Shown here one piece after another: positions 22,510 to 29,891 of a stretch of 31,088 bases of DNA. Within the stretch, counting starts at the first letter, position 1. Every line of letters starts with the position of its first letter. The translations under genes and the position numbers were made by a program. The notes below the pieces were generated by a model. It saw only the letters and a program-made list of their open reading frames with translations, was not told the origin of the DNA and did no database searches. The stretch is taken from assembly GCA_002411515.1 (NCBI GenBank), contig DHTF01000116.1:6647-37734 (forward strand). The letters run 5' to 3'. This DNA comes from Proteiniphilum sp. UBA5267. GTDB lineage: Bacteria > Bacteroidota > Bacteroidia > Bacteroidales > Dysgonomonadaceae.

Positions 22510-23738
22510 GATCTCGAGTAAATATCCTTATATTGCATTGCAATAGATTCCTGCGCGTATTCCTGTAATACTTTCTCTCGTGCGTTGGCCGACAGCGTCT
22601 CAGTGTCGGCTTGGTACAAAGTCCATAAGATCCCATTTGCCAGGTCTTCTGCATCTTTGTATTTTACCAGGTATCCATTTTTTTTATGTGAGATCATCTC
22701 TGGAATACCGCCTATGTTAAATCCCACACACGGTGTGCCGCATGCCATTGCCTCCATGAGCGTGTTGGGTAGATTTTCCTGTAACGAAGGGGTTACAAAC
22801 AGGTCGGCGGCATTATACACTTCAGCCATTCTGTCTGACGGAACAAAGCCCATGCTGTGCGCGGGCAAATTAAGTTTCTCCGCCAACTCTTCACCGTGGG
22901 TGCCGGCTATAAGGTACACGATGTTGTTGGGATGTTTGGTGATAAGTCGGGAGGCTTCCAGCAGATAGTCGATTCCCTTTCTGGGATCGGATGCTTTTAC
23001 GGCTGCAAACAACACAATCTTGCGATCTTCTGGTAGGTTGAGTTGCTTGCGCACAGCCGACTTATCCTGGGGGTGATACAGTTCTGTATTAATGGGATTA
23101 GGGATGGATACCACCCTATGCCCTTTTGTAAGCGGACTTTTGAGTGCCAGTTCCTTGAGCCAGTTACTGCAGGCCACAAAGGTGATCGCTCCTTTTTTAT
23201 AGGCAGCTTGTTTTTTTACGAATAGGCGATGTGAGAGATCATCCGGTGAGTTTGTTACCAGATAGGGACAGTTGCCGCATGATTGCAGGTAGTTTCTGCA
23301 AGTTCCTGCGTGGTGACAGATTCCGGTAAAGGACCACATGTCGTGCATTGTCCAGACTACTTTCTTGCCGGAGGAGAGAATCTTCCCCACTTCATCGACC
23401 GATAACATTCCCTGGTTGATCCAATGAAGATGAACCACGTCGGCTTCCTTGAAAATGGGCAGTCCCGTAATAGAATGACCGGTATTGGCAATCGAGATGT
23501 CGAACAGGTTTTTTTTTGAAAACCTGTTTTGTAAGAAGATATTCCCCCGTTCCCAATAAAAATAAAACCTGTTTAACTGTTTGGCCCCTGCAGGCACCAC
23601 ATGGTCGTCGGCCGACTGCTTGTCCCGGACAATCATTGTTACATTATCCCCGCAGGAGCGCAGCGCATGCATCAGCCTGAATGCTGCCACAGCGGCTCCG
23701 CCGTAAATGTCAGATGTACTTACAATGAGAATGTTCAT
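22506..23738 (-). CDS. Family 4 glycosyltransferase with Cys-rich motif
   Basis: This 410-residue GT-B enzyme begins MNILIVSTSDIYGGAAVAA, the acceptor-domain Rossmann start. WTMHDMWSFTG is followed by CHHAGTCRNYLQSCGNCP (141-158), a Cys4/His2 cluster characteristic of a WcaC-like subfamily and possibly a metal site. The donor domain has the E(x7)E motif in LQENLPNTLMEAMACGTPCVG. The enzyme should transfer a hexose from a nucleotide sugar onto a surface glycan precursor. It overlaps by 4 bases with genes on both sides, giving a tight three-gene transferase cassette. Confidence 0.93.
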   Translation of the reverse strand: MNILIVSTSDIYGGAAVAAFRLMHALRSCGDNVTMIVRDKQSADDHVVPAGAKQLNRFYFYWERGNIFLQNRFSKKNLFDISIANTGHSITGLPIFKEADVVHLHWINQGMLSVDEVGKILSSGKKVVWTMHDMWSFTGICHHAGTCRNYLQSCGNCPYLVTNSPDDLSHRLFVKKQAAYKKGAITFVACSNWLKELALKSPLTKGHRVVSIPNPINTELYHPQDKSAVRKQLNLPEDRKIVLFAAVKASDPRKGIDYLLEASRLITKHPNNIVYLIAGTHGEELAEKLNLPAHSMGFVPSDRMAEVYNAADLFVTPSLQENLPNTLMEAMACGTPCVGFNIGGIPEMISHKKNGYLVKYKDAEDLANGILWTLYQADTETLSANAREKVLQEYAQESIAMQYKDIYSRS

Positions 23739-24940
23739 GTGGTTATTTTTGTAAATGCATCCAGGTAACGATCACTAACGCTTTCCAGGTTGATTTTCTC
23801 CTTGATCACACGGAAAGAAGCATTTCCCATTTTCTCTCTCAATAGGGGGTCTCTGAGCAGCAGGCTTATTTTGTCAGAAAGATCCGCTGCGTTGTTTTCC
23901 TGAAAGAAAAAGCCGTTTACGTTGTGGAAGACCAGATCCCGTTCGGTGCCGTCGCACACAGAGCAAATTACGGGCAGGGAGTAGGTCATTGCATCGTTGA
24001 TGGATAACCCACCCATACCGGCTAGCACGTAGATGGATGAGGCGCTCATATAGGCGCCGATTGTTTTTGGGTCGTAAATGCTGCCGGTAAAAAGGACCTT
24101 TGGATCAATATTCAGCTCCTTTGTTTGTTTTACGAGGGCCTCCCTTTCGGGACCGTCGCCCACAATCAATAACTCTGCATCGGGAAACTCTGTCAGCACT
24201 TTTGAGAAAGCTTCGATGAGCAAATCGACCCGTTTCCATTTGACCAGTCGCCCCACATGGATAATCCTGCGGCAGTTTGCAGGAAGGATGGGCGGCTCTT
24301 GAAGTAGTCGTTGTTTTTCGCACAACAGGGCTTCACTGTCACCGGTATTGTAGGTGACGAAAACACGCTCTTCACGAATGCCGTAGGTGGGCATGAGGGT
24401 TTTTCCCAGCGAGGAATAGGCCAGAGCCCCGTCAGCCCTTTTATAGCAATATCTTCTTATCTGCATGATGCCCCATTGTTTGAGGTGAAAGAGAAACCCT
24501 TTGCTTAAAAGCTTCATCTCCTCGTTGTACATCGCGTTCTTCCTGAAGTATGCTACAGCCTTGCCATAGGGAGGTACCTGAAAGGGTATCTCCCGGATTA
24601 CAAATCGTACGTTATTTTTTCGGAGCGCCTTTCTGAGCGAAGGATACCAGAAAAATTGAATGAAATAGGGCCATCCTGCCACGAAGATGTCTGGTTTTAC
24701 TGCTTCGACTATTCGAGGCAGAGCAGGGATGCCATTTTTTCCAAATGCTGTTTTTTTTTCATCGCTTTCGATGATTTTGTATCTTGCCTGTTGTCCCTCA
24801 ATTACCTGTACCCCTTCACCCAATGAACTGCTTTTCCCAGTGGGAATCACCGTGATTACTTCCACTCCTTTTCTCGCAAGCTTCTGCAACAAAGCGTCCA
24901 TATAGAGTGGAATGCCGCTGAAAACAAACAATACTTTCAT
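23735..24940 (-). CDS. Family 4 glycosyltransferase
   Basis: The 401-residue GT-B protein has the donor-domain signatures HVGRLVKWKRVDLLIEAF (about 228-245) and LLIVGDGPERE (257-267). The nucleotide-sugar motif appears as GLSINDAMTYSLPV (311-324): the second Glu of E(x7)E is replaced by Asp316 and the first by a non-acidic residue, which differs from the classical pattern, though a GLSINEAM form is usual in a known subgroup. Sugar and acceptor are unknown. It follows the metallo-hydrolase gene by 16 bases and overlaps the next transferase by 4 bases. Confidence 0.9.
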   Translation of the reverse strand: MKVLFVFSGIPLYMDALLQKLARKGVEVITVIPTGKSSSLGEGVQVIEGQQARYKIIESDEKKTAFGKNGIPALPRIVEAVKPDIFVAGWPYFIQFFWYPSLRKALRKNNVRFVIREIPFQVPPYGKAVAYFRKNAMYNEEMKLLSKGFLFHLKQWGIMQIRRYCYKRADGALAYSSLGKTLMPTYGIREERVFVTYNTGDSEALLCEKQRLLQEPPILPANCRRIIHVGRLVKWKRVDLLIEAFSKVLTEFPDAELLIVGDGPEREALVKQTKELNIDPKVLFTGSIYDPKTIGAYMSASSIYVLAGMGGLSINDAMTYSLPVICSVCDGTERDLVFHNVNGFFFQENNAADLSDKISLLLRDPLLREKMGNASFRVIKEKINLESVSDRYLDAFTKITT

Positions 24941-24956
24941 TTCGCTGCAAGGGAGA

Positions 24957-25781
24957 TTAAAAATCTGTTTTAGCCGATAATATGTTTCTCTCCAAAACGT
25001 GCAAGGTCACGTCGCGGCCTACTTCAATTCCTTTCAGTAAAAGTTGATCCCTTGTTGTTCTGTAAGCCAGTTCTGGCCTGTTATTGTCGCCACTCAAATG
25101 ACACAGCCAGATGTTGCGCAGATTGGAGGTAAAATTATTTGCCAGAAACTCAGCCGTCTGTCGGTTGCTCAGGTGTCCGGTGCCGGAGGTAATTCTGCGC
25201 TTGAGGTAGTAGGGATAACGACCATTTTCCAACATATCCTCGTCGTAATTGCTCTCGATGATCAGATGGTTGGCCTTGCAGATATAGTAAGCTACTTCAT
25301 CGGTGATGGCACCCACATCGGTAGCCAGTGTCATCTTATGCCCGTCAAATTCGAAGAAATAACCTGCATTGTCGTTGCTGTCATGGGGAACATTAAAAGC
25401 CGTGATTCTGAAATCCTCGATCTCGAAAGGTTTCCCTTTTTCAATATACTTTGCGGAACCGTTGAGGTTGTTATAGATCATGGGGCAATTGGCAATTCCA
25501 CGGTGCACCTCTCGGGTAGCATAGACTGGGATGTGCATCTTCTCGCCCAGATAGCCGGCCGATTTGATATGGTCATAATGATCGTGTGTGATCAGGATGG
25601 CCATGATAGAAGAAAGCTCGATCCCGTATTCAGCCAGTCGTTTTCTGATTACACGCGGCCCAAGGCCTGCGTCGATGAGGATGCCGTAGTGCGCGTTTCC
25701 CATATAGTAACAGTTGCCACAACTGCCGCTACTGAGGCTGAAGAATGAGATTCGGTCTGCCGGGAAAAGTTTGTATTGCAT
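24957..25781 (-). CDS. YycJ/WalJ-like metallo-beta-lactamase-fold hydrolase
   Basis: I place the start at the ATG at 25781 (274 residues, MQYKLFPADRISFFSLSSGS), because the only visible -7 element lies at 25790-25797, inside any longer reading. The SSGSCGNCYY start and the metal motif THDHYDH (65-71) identify the metallo-beta-lactamase fold; further ligands include the His in NVPHDSND, the Asp in LATDVG and a C-terminal LCHLS histidine. YycJ/WalJ proteins are thought to be nucleases acting on DNA ends or in cell-wall-linked signalling in Firmicutes. In Bacteroidota the role is not settled, and no WalK/WalR genes are nearby. Confidence 0.88.
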   Translation of the reverse strand: MQYKLFPADRISFFSLSSGSCGNCYYMGNAHYGILIDAGLGPRVIRKRLAEYGIELSSIMAILITHDHYDHIKSAGYLGEKMHIPVYATREVHRGIANCPMIYNNLNGSAKYIEKGKPFEIEDFRITAFNVPHDSNDNAGYFFEFDGHKMTLATDVGAITDEVAYYICKANHLIIESNYDEDMLENGRYPYYLKRRITSGTGHLSNRQTAEFLANNFTSNLRNIWLCHLSGDNNRPELAYRTTRDQLLLKGIEVGRDVTLHVLERNILSAKTDF

Positions 25782-25789
25782 AGTGAATG

Positions 25790-25797
25790 CAAAGATA
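25790..25797 (-). promoter_or_regulatory. -7 element for the WalJ-like gene
   Basis: The minus strand reads TATCTTTG followed by CA, an exact TAnnTTTG match, with only eight bases between it and the ATG at 25781. A transcription start at the usual distance would give an almost leaderless mRNA. No good -33 is seen at 19-21 bases. Confidence 0.5.
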
Positions 25798-25819
25798 ATA
25801 AGTTTTTGAGAACAATCTT

Positions 25820-26770
25820 TTAAAACAATTGTCCCGACAAACGCTCCCATGTTTGGTTGTACGCACCTATCATCTCCTTCACCACTTCCGCTGCTGGAAT
25901 CACCTGCTTGATATGTGATGCAATCTGCCCGATTTCCAGTTCACCTTCGGTGAGGTCGCCCTCAAAAATACCACGCCTGGAGCGACCCCGTCCCAACAGC
26001 GTCCGCAATTCTTCGGCCGTGGCCCCCCCGTCTTCCAGCTCCTGCACCTGTTGGTAGAACTCGTTCTTGATCATCCGCGTGGGACTCACTTTTTTGAGTG
26101 AAAGCTGCGTATCACCCTCATTCAGTGAGAGACATCGCTGTTTGAAGCTATCGCTGGCAGAGCTTTCCTCGGTCAATGCAAATCGGGTCCCCACCTGTAC
26201 TGCTTCGGCACCCAGCGCAAACATGGCTGCCATAGCTTCGCCAGTAGCAATGCCGCCGGCTGCAATAAGCGGCAGCGCCACTGCCTGCCGCACCTGTGGA
26301 ATGAGTGTGAGGGTGGTGGTCTCCTCACGTCCGTTGTGTCCACCTGCCTCAAATCCTTCCGCTACGATAGCGTCGACACCTGCTTCGGCAGCTTTCTGGG
26401 CAAATTTAGAACTAGAAACCACATGCGCGACCAGGATGTTGTGTTCTTTTAATTGGCTGGTCCATGTTTTGGGATTTCCGGCAGAAGTAAAGACGATGGG
26501 TACTTTCTCCGCCATCACAATCTGCATGATCTCCTCAATCTGTGGATACATGAGGGGTATATTTACGCCAAAAGGTTTGTCGGTAGCAGCCTTACATTTC
26601 TGTATATGCTCCTGCAGTCTTTCGGGATGCATTGATCCGGCTCCTATAAGTCCCAGCCCTCCTGCGTTGCTTACCGCCGATGCCAATCGCCAGCCGCTGC
26701 ACCAGACCATCCCTGCCTGTATTATCGGGTAGCGGATCCCGAAAAGTGTTGTAATCCTGTTTTTGTGCAT
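25820..26770 (-). CDS. FMN-dependent nitronate monooxygenase / FabK-like enoyl-ACP reductase
   Basis: The start is set at the ATG at 26770 (316 residues, MHKNRITTLFGIRYPIIQAG); the longer reading from 26806 would begin upstream of the -7 element at 26786-26793. The TIM-barrel flavoprotein has PIIQAGM at 15-21, AEGFEAGGHNGREETTTL (137-154) with the likely catalytic His145, and the phosphate-binding LPLIAAGGIATGEAM. A C-terminal FEGDLTEGELEIGQIASHIK segment resembles FabK. It either oxidises alkyl nitronates or reduces enoyl-ACP with NAD(P)H in fatty-acid synthesis; the sequence does not decide between them. It precedes the WalJ-like gene by 38 bases. Confidence 0.88.
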   Translation of the reverse strand: MHKNRITTLFGIRYPIIQAGMVWCSGWRLASAVSNAGGLGLIGAGSMHPERLQEHIQKCKAATDKPFGVNIPLMYPQIEEIMQIVMAEKVPIVFTSAGNPKTWTSQLKEHNILVAHVVSSSKFAQKAAEAGVDAIVAEGFEAGGHNGREETTTLTLIPQVRQAVALPLIAAGGIATGEAMAAMFALGAEAVQVGTRFALTEESSASDSFKQRCLSLNEGDTQLSLKKVSPTRMIKNEFYQQVQELEDGGATAEELRTLLGRGRSRRGIFEGDLTEGELEIGQIASHIKQVIPAAEVVKEMIGAYNQTWERLSGQLF

Positions 26771-26785
26771 TGTTTCAATTTTGTG

Positions 26786-26793
26786 CAAAGATA
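26786..26793 (-). promoter_or_regulatory. -7 element for the FabK/NMO-like gene
   Basis: The minus strand reads TATCTTTG then CA, an exact match to TAnnTTTG, ending 15 bases before the chosen ATG. The sequence TTATCTTTGCA is identical to that before the WalJ-like gene. No clear -33 element. Confidence 0.5.
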
Positions 26794-26820
26794 ACATTAT
26801 CTCCATTTTTTACCATCCGA

Positions 26821-26851
26821 TCTGCAGTTTAGATTTTTTTTAGTAGCTTTG
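26821..26851 (+). promoter_or_regulatory. purD promoter
   Basis: TAGCTTTG (26844-26851) matches the -7 consensus; TCTG (26821-26824), one base off TTTG, lies 19 bases upstream. The start of purD is 77 bases further, leaving a leader with no recognised riboswitch. The promoter diverges from that of the FabK/NMO-like gene, with about 50 bases between the -7 elements. Confidence 0.6.
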
Positions 26852-26928
26852 CACATCGTTGCCCGTTGTCTCTACAAAAGGGTTGAACAGTTGAACGGTA
26901 ATTTCAAAATTGATATATCCCAGACATT

Positions 26929-28206
26929 ATGAATGTCCTTCTACTTGGCTCCGGTGGCCGTGAACATGCCATGGCATGGAAGATACGCAAAAGTAGCTAT
27001 CTGAATAATCTGTACATTGCTCCTGGTAATGCCGGCACTGCTTTGCTGGGAACAAACGTTCCCATCGGCGTGACCGATTTTGAAGCGATCAAACAGTTTT
27101 CACTCAACCACGATATTGACATGGTGGTGGTAGGACCCGAAGATCCGCTGGTTAATGGTGTGTATGATTTTTTTCACAAGGATGAAGATATTTGTCACAT
27201 CGCTGTGATAGGGCCCTCGCAAAAAGGAGCACAACTGGAAGGGAGCAAGGATTTTGCCAAGCAGTTCATGCAACGTCATCATATTCCCACGGCACGCTAC
27301 AAGAGTATTACACTCGATAACATTGCGGAAGGAAACGAATTCCTCGATACCCTTCCTTCACCCTATGTCTTGAAGGCCGATGGTCTGGCTGCCGGTAAGG
27401 GAGTGCTCATTCTCCATCATCTGGATGAAGCCAAACGTATGCTGTGGGAGATGCTGCAGGGTAAGTTCGGCGAAGCCAGCAGGAAGGTGGTAATCGAAGA
27501 GTTTTTATCGGGAATTGAATGTTCGGTTTTTGTGCTGACAGATGGCCTCTCCTATAAGATACTTCCTGTAGCGAAAGATTATAAAAGGGTTGGCGAGCAG
27601 GATAGCGGATTGAATACAGGCGGAATGGGAGCAGTATCTCCAGTTCCTTTTGCCGATGATATTTTCATGGAAAAGGTGCGTACACGAATCGTGGAGCCAA
27701 CCGTGAAAGGACTGCAGGATGAAGGAATTGATTACAAAGGATTCATTTTCCTGGGTTTGATCAATGTAGAGGGTGAGCCCAAAGTAATTGAATATAACGT
27801 GCGCATGGGAGATCCTGAAACCGAGGTCGTACTGCCGCGAATTAAATCAGATTTGCTGGAGTTGTTCATTGGCGTAGCTACGGAGACACTCGGTGAGCGT
27901 TTGCTGGAGATCGATGATCGTTATGCAACTACAGTTGTAATGGTGTCTGGTGGTTATCCCGAAGCATATGAAAAAGGGAAACAGATTGAAGGACTCCAAA
28001 ACGTGGAAGATAGCCTTGTCTTTCATGCGTGTACCGAAAACCGACTTCAGGAGGTGGTTACTTCGGGTGGGCGTGTGCTTGCGGTCACATCGTATGGTAA
28101 GACCATGGAGGAGGCATTGCAAACATCGTACCGCAACATTGGCAAAATATATTTCGATAAAGCCTATTATCGAAAGGATATTGGTTTCGACCTCCACATC
28201 CGCTAA
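26929..28206 (+). CDS. purD: Phosphoribosylamine-glycine ligase
   Basis: The 425-residue ATP-grasp enzyme begins with the GARS signature [14 protein letters not shown] (residues 5-18). The ATP-grasp centre contains [16 protein letters not shown] and [15 protein letters not shown], then [10 protein letters not shown] and [16 protein letters not shown], all typical. It joins phosphoribosylamine and glycine to make GAR in purine synthesis. Length is normal and no residue is missing. The gene has its own promoter and is followed 14 bases later by a membrane protein gene on the same transcript. Confidence 0.98.
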   Translation: MNVLLLGSGGREHAMAWKIRKSSYLNNLYIAPGNAGTALLGTNVPIGVTDFEAIKQFSLNHDIDMVVVGPEDPLVNGVYDFFHKDEDICHIAVIGPSQKGAQLEGSKDFAKQFMQRHHIPTARYKSITLDNIAEGNEFLDTLPSPYVLKADGLAAGKGVLILHHLDEAKRMLWEMLQGKFGEASRKVVIEEFLSGIECSVFVLTDGLSYKILPVAKDYKRVGEQDSGLNTGGMGAVSPVPFADDIFMEKVRTRIVEPTVKGLQDEGIDYKGFIFLGLINVEGEPKVIEYNVRMGDPETEVVLPRIKSDLLELFIGVATETLGERLLEIDDRYATTVVMVSGGYPEAYEKGKQIEGLQNVEDSLVFHACTENRLQEVVTSGGRVLAVTSYGKTMEEALQTSYRNIGKIYFDKAYYRKDIGFDLHIR

Positions 28207-28220
28207 AGGCGGTTTTAGTC

Positions 28221-29225
28221 ATGCATGCTGTTGTCAGATATTTCAAAACCTATCTAATTGAGGGACGTTTTGTCTCGCTGATAGTCTCCCTGGTTGTCCT
28301 GGCTATGCGTGCTCTTCTCTTTTTCAGGGATGATAGTATCCCGGTTGTGTACAGCGATACCGGATACCTGTGGCATTATGTGGCTCCCTTTTTTTCTGAT
28401 CCCTTGATCTCTCTCTTAGCATCTACGCTGTCGGTTTTTCTGATTGCCTCCCTTATTTCTGTTTTGAACAGCCGATTTACTTTGCTCCGCTCACGTTCTG
28501 CACTTCCCTTTGTGGTGCCGCTTTTTCTGCTTAGCCTACATCCCTGTTTTCTGGTGATGACGGCCGATTATGTAGCCCTCCTTTTTATCCTGATAGCCTT
28601 TTTCCCCTTGTTGCGATCGTATCAATCGCCCGACGCATCCCTTTATTCCTTTCGCTCCGGCATATTGATCGGCGTAGCTTCGCTGTTTCAGATTTATGCA
28701 CTGGCGTTGCTTCCTCTATGGTGGCAAGGTGAGCGTTCGATGCGCGGCCCGCAGTTCCGCTCATTCTTGTCTTCCTTGTTTGGCTTGTGTCTCCTCTATC
28801 TCTCTCTCTTTTCTATCTTTTTCCTTCAGGACGACCTTCCGGCATTCGTGGAGCCGTTTCTGCATTTTGTCTCTTTCTCTTTGCCACTGCTGCCCGATTA
28901 CTCGTGGATGGAGTGGGGTATGGTCGTGCTGATAGGACTTTTTTTTATTTCGAACATGGTACTTAGCATTAGAACCTATTCGCGTGACAAAGTGCTGACC
29001 CTGAATTTTATGCAATTTTTGACTTTCCTGGTTCTATTCCTGCTACTCCTTCAGATATGTTATTGGCAGGAGACACTTTTTTTTCTCACGCTCAGTATTG
29101 CATTGATATCCTACATGAATGCTTACTTTTATACAAGAACCCAATCTTCTGCCTTTATCTATCTGGCATTTTGGATTGGGTTGATCAGCTGCTCTTTTTA
29201 CTTATCACATTTTTTTCTTATTTGA
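28221..29225 (+). CDS. Polytopic membrane protein, DUF6427-like
   Basis: No characterised family can be named with confidence. The 334-residue product has roughly ten hydrophobic segments with short polar loops. Its overall plan, including a central SGILIGVASLFQIYALALLPLWW segment in shortened form (residues near 153-175), resembles the DUF6427-type Bacteroidales membrane proteins. It has no signal peptide with a cleavage site. It follows purD by 14 bases, so co-transcription is likely even though a metabolic link is not obvious. It is rich in Phe, Leu and Ser and carries no visible catalytic motif. Confidence 0.82.
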   Translation: MHAVVRYFKTYLIEGRFVSLIVSLVVLAMRALLFFRDDSIPVVYSDTGYLWHYVAPFFSDPLISLLASTLSVFLIASLISVLNSRFTLLRSRSALPFVVPLFLLSLHPCFLVMTADYVALLFILIAFFPLLRSYQSPDASLYSFRSGILIGVASLFQIYALALLPLWWQGERSMRGPQFRSFLSSLFGLCLLYLSLFSIFFLQDDLPAFVEPFLHFVSFSLPLLPDYSWMEWGMVVLIGLFFISNMVLSIRTYSRDKVLTLNFMQFLTFLVLFLLLLQICYWQETLFFLTLSIALISYMNAYFYTRTQSSAFIYLAFWIGLISCSFYLSHFFLI

Positions 29226-29328
29226 ATTTACTTCGCTAAACAATCTCTTCCCGTTGCTTGTTTATTGTGTAAGTCCCTTTGATTATCAGGGAAATAATTA
29301 ACCTGGTGTGAGGGGTACGCACAAGAGA

Positions 29329-29335
29329 AAGGAGG
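29329..29335 (+). promoter_or_regulatory. Perfect Shine-Dalgarno before the DUF4251 gene
   Basis: AAGGAGG stands six bases before the ATG at 29342, a full match to the anti-Shine-Dalgarno end of 16S rRNA at good spacing. None of the other genes in this window shows such a site outside overlapping coding sequence. The 116-base gap before this gene contains no clear TAnnTTTG promoter. Confidence 0.7.
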
Positions 29336-29341
29336 ATAATA

Positions 29342-29848
29342 ATGAAGAAACATAGATTTTCTGGCGTGCTGTTGTGCTGCTTTATCGCCTTGATTTTACC
29401 GGCTTGCGGAACTGCCCGCTCTGCGGCGGAAAAAGCACAGCTTGCGCACGAAATAGAGCAGGCTGTGGAGTTGTCCGATTTTACATTCAAAGCCACCTAT
29501 GCCCATCCTACCGGCTACCGATCGGTTTACCTTTCGCCCTATTACGAAGTAAAAATATTACCCGACACCGTGAAGGCCTATTTACCCTATTATGGCCGGG
29601 CTTATCGGGCACCGATGGATCCGCGGGAAGGAGGATTTAATTTCAACAGCACCGAGTTCACGTATCAATCTTCTCCGGGTAAACAAAAAGAAAGCTGGAC
29701 AGCCGTCGTAACGATACTTGATCAGGACAGGCCGGTAACTTTTCATTTCGAAATCTGGGGAAATGGTACCGCCAGCTTGCAAGTAAATGATTTCAACAGG
29801 CAGGCAATTTCTTTTCAGGGAGTCGTTGAAATTACTGCAAAGGAATAA
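29342..29848 (+). CDS. DUF4251 lipoprotein
   Basis: The 168-residue product has a lipoprotein signal peptide with lipobox LPAC (Cys22). The mature part resembles DUF4251, a Bacteroidota family of unknown function: segments FTFKATYAHPTGYRSVYLS, YYEVKILPDTVKAYLPYYGRA, GGFNFNSTEF and a beta-rich C-terminus. It is probably anchored in the outer membrane or periplasmic face. The start is marked by a perfect AAGGAGG. It follows the purD-membrane protein pair by 116 bases and is ended by a bidirectional terminator. Confidence 0.9.
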   Translation: MKKHRFSGVLLCCFIALILPACGTARSAAEKAQLAHEIEQAVELSDFTFKATYAHPTGYRSVYLSPYYEVKILPDTVKAYLPYYGRAYRAPMDPREGGFNFNSTEFTYQSSPGKQKESWTAVVTILDQDRPVTFHFEIWGNGTASLQVNDFNRQAISFQGVVEITAKE

Positions 29849-29852
29849 ATAC

Positions 29853-29884
29853 AAAAAATCCACCTGGGTGGAGGTGGATTTTTT
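29853..29884. terminator. Bidirectional intrinsic terminator between DUF4251 and alkaline phosphatase genes
   Basis: A perfect 13-base-pair stem (29853-29865 with 29872-29884) around a 6-base loop begins with six A and ends with six T, so it reads as a terminator on both strands. It lies between two convergent genes, 4 bases after the DUF4251 stop and 7 bases after the phosphatase stop. Confidence 0.88.
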
Positions 29885-29891
29885 GAGCGGG

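Noticed and set aside
25044..25748. A 234-codon plus-strand reading frame opposite the WalJ-like gene
   Set aside because: It is antisense to a well-supported metallo-hydrolase and encodes no recognisable domain; its length comes from codon bias of the true strand.
26067..26732. A 221-codon plus-strand reading frame opposite the FabK/NMO-like gene
   Set aside because: Ala/Ser/Pro-rich shadow of a conserved flavoprotein on the other strand, with no promoter or motif.
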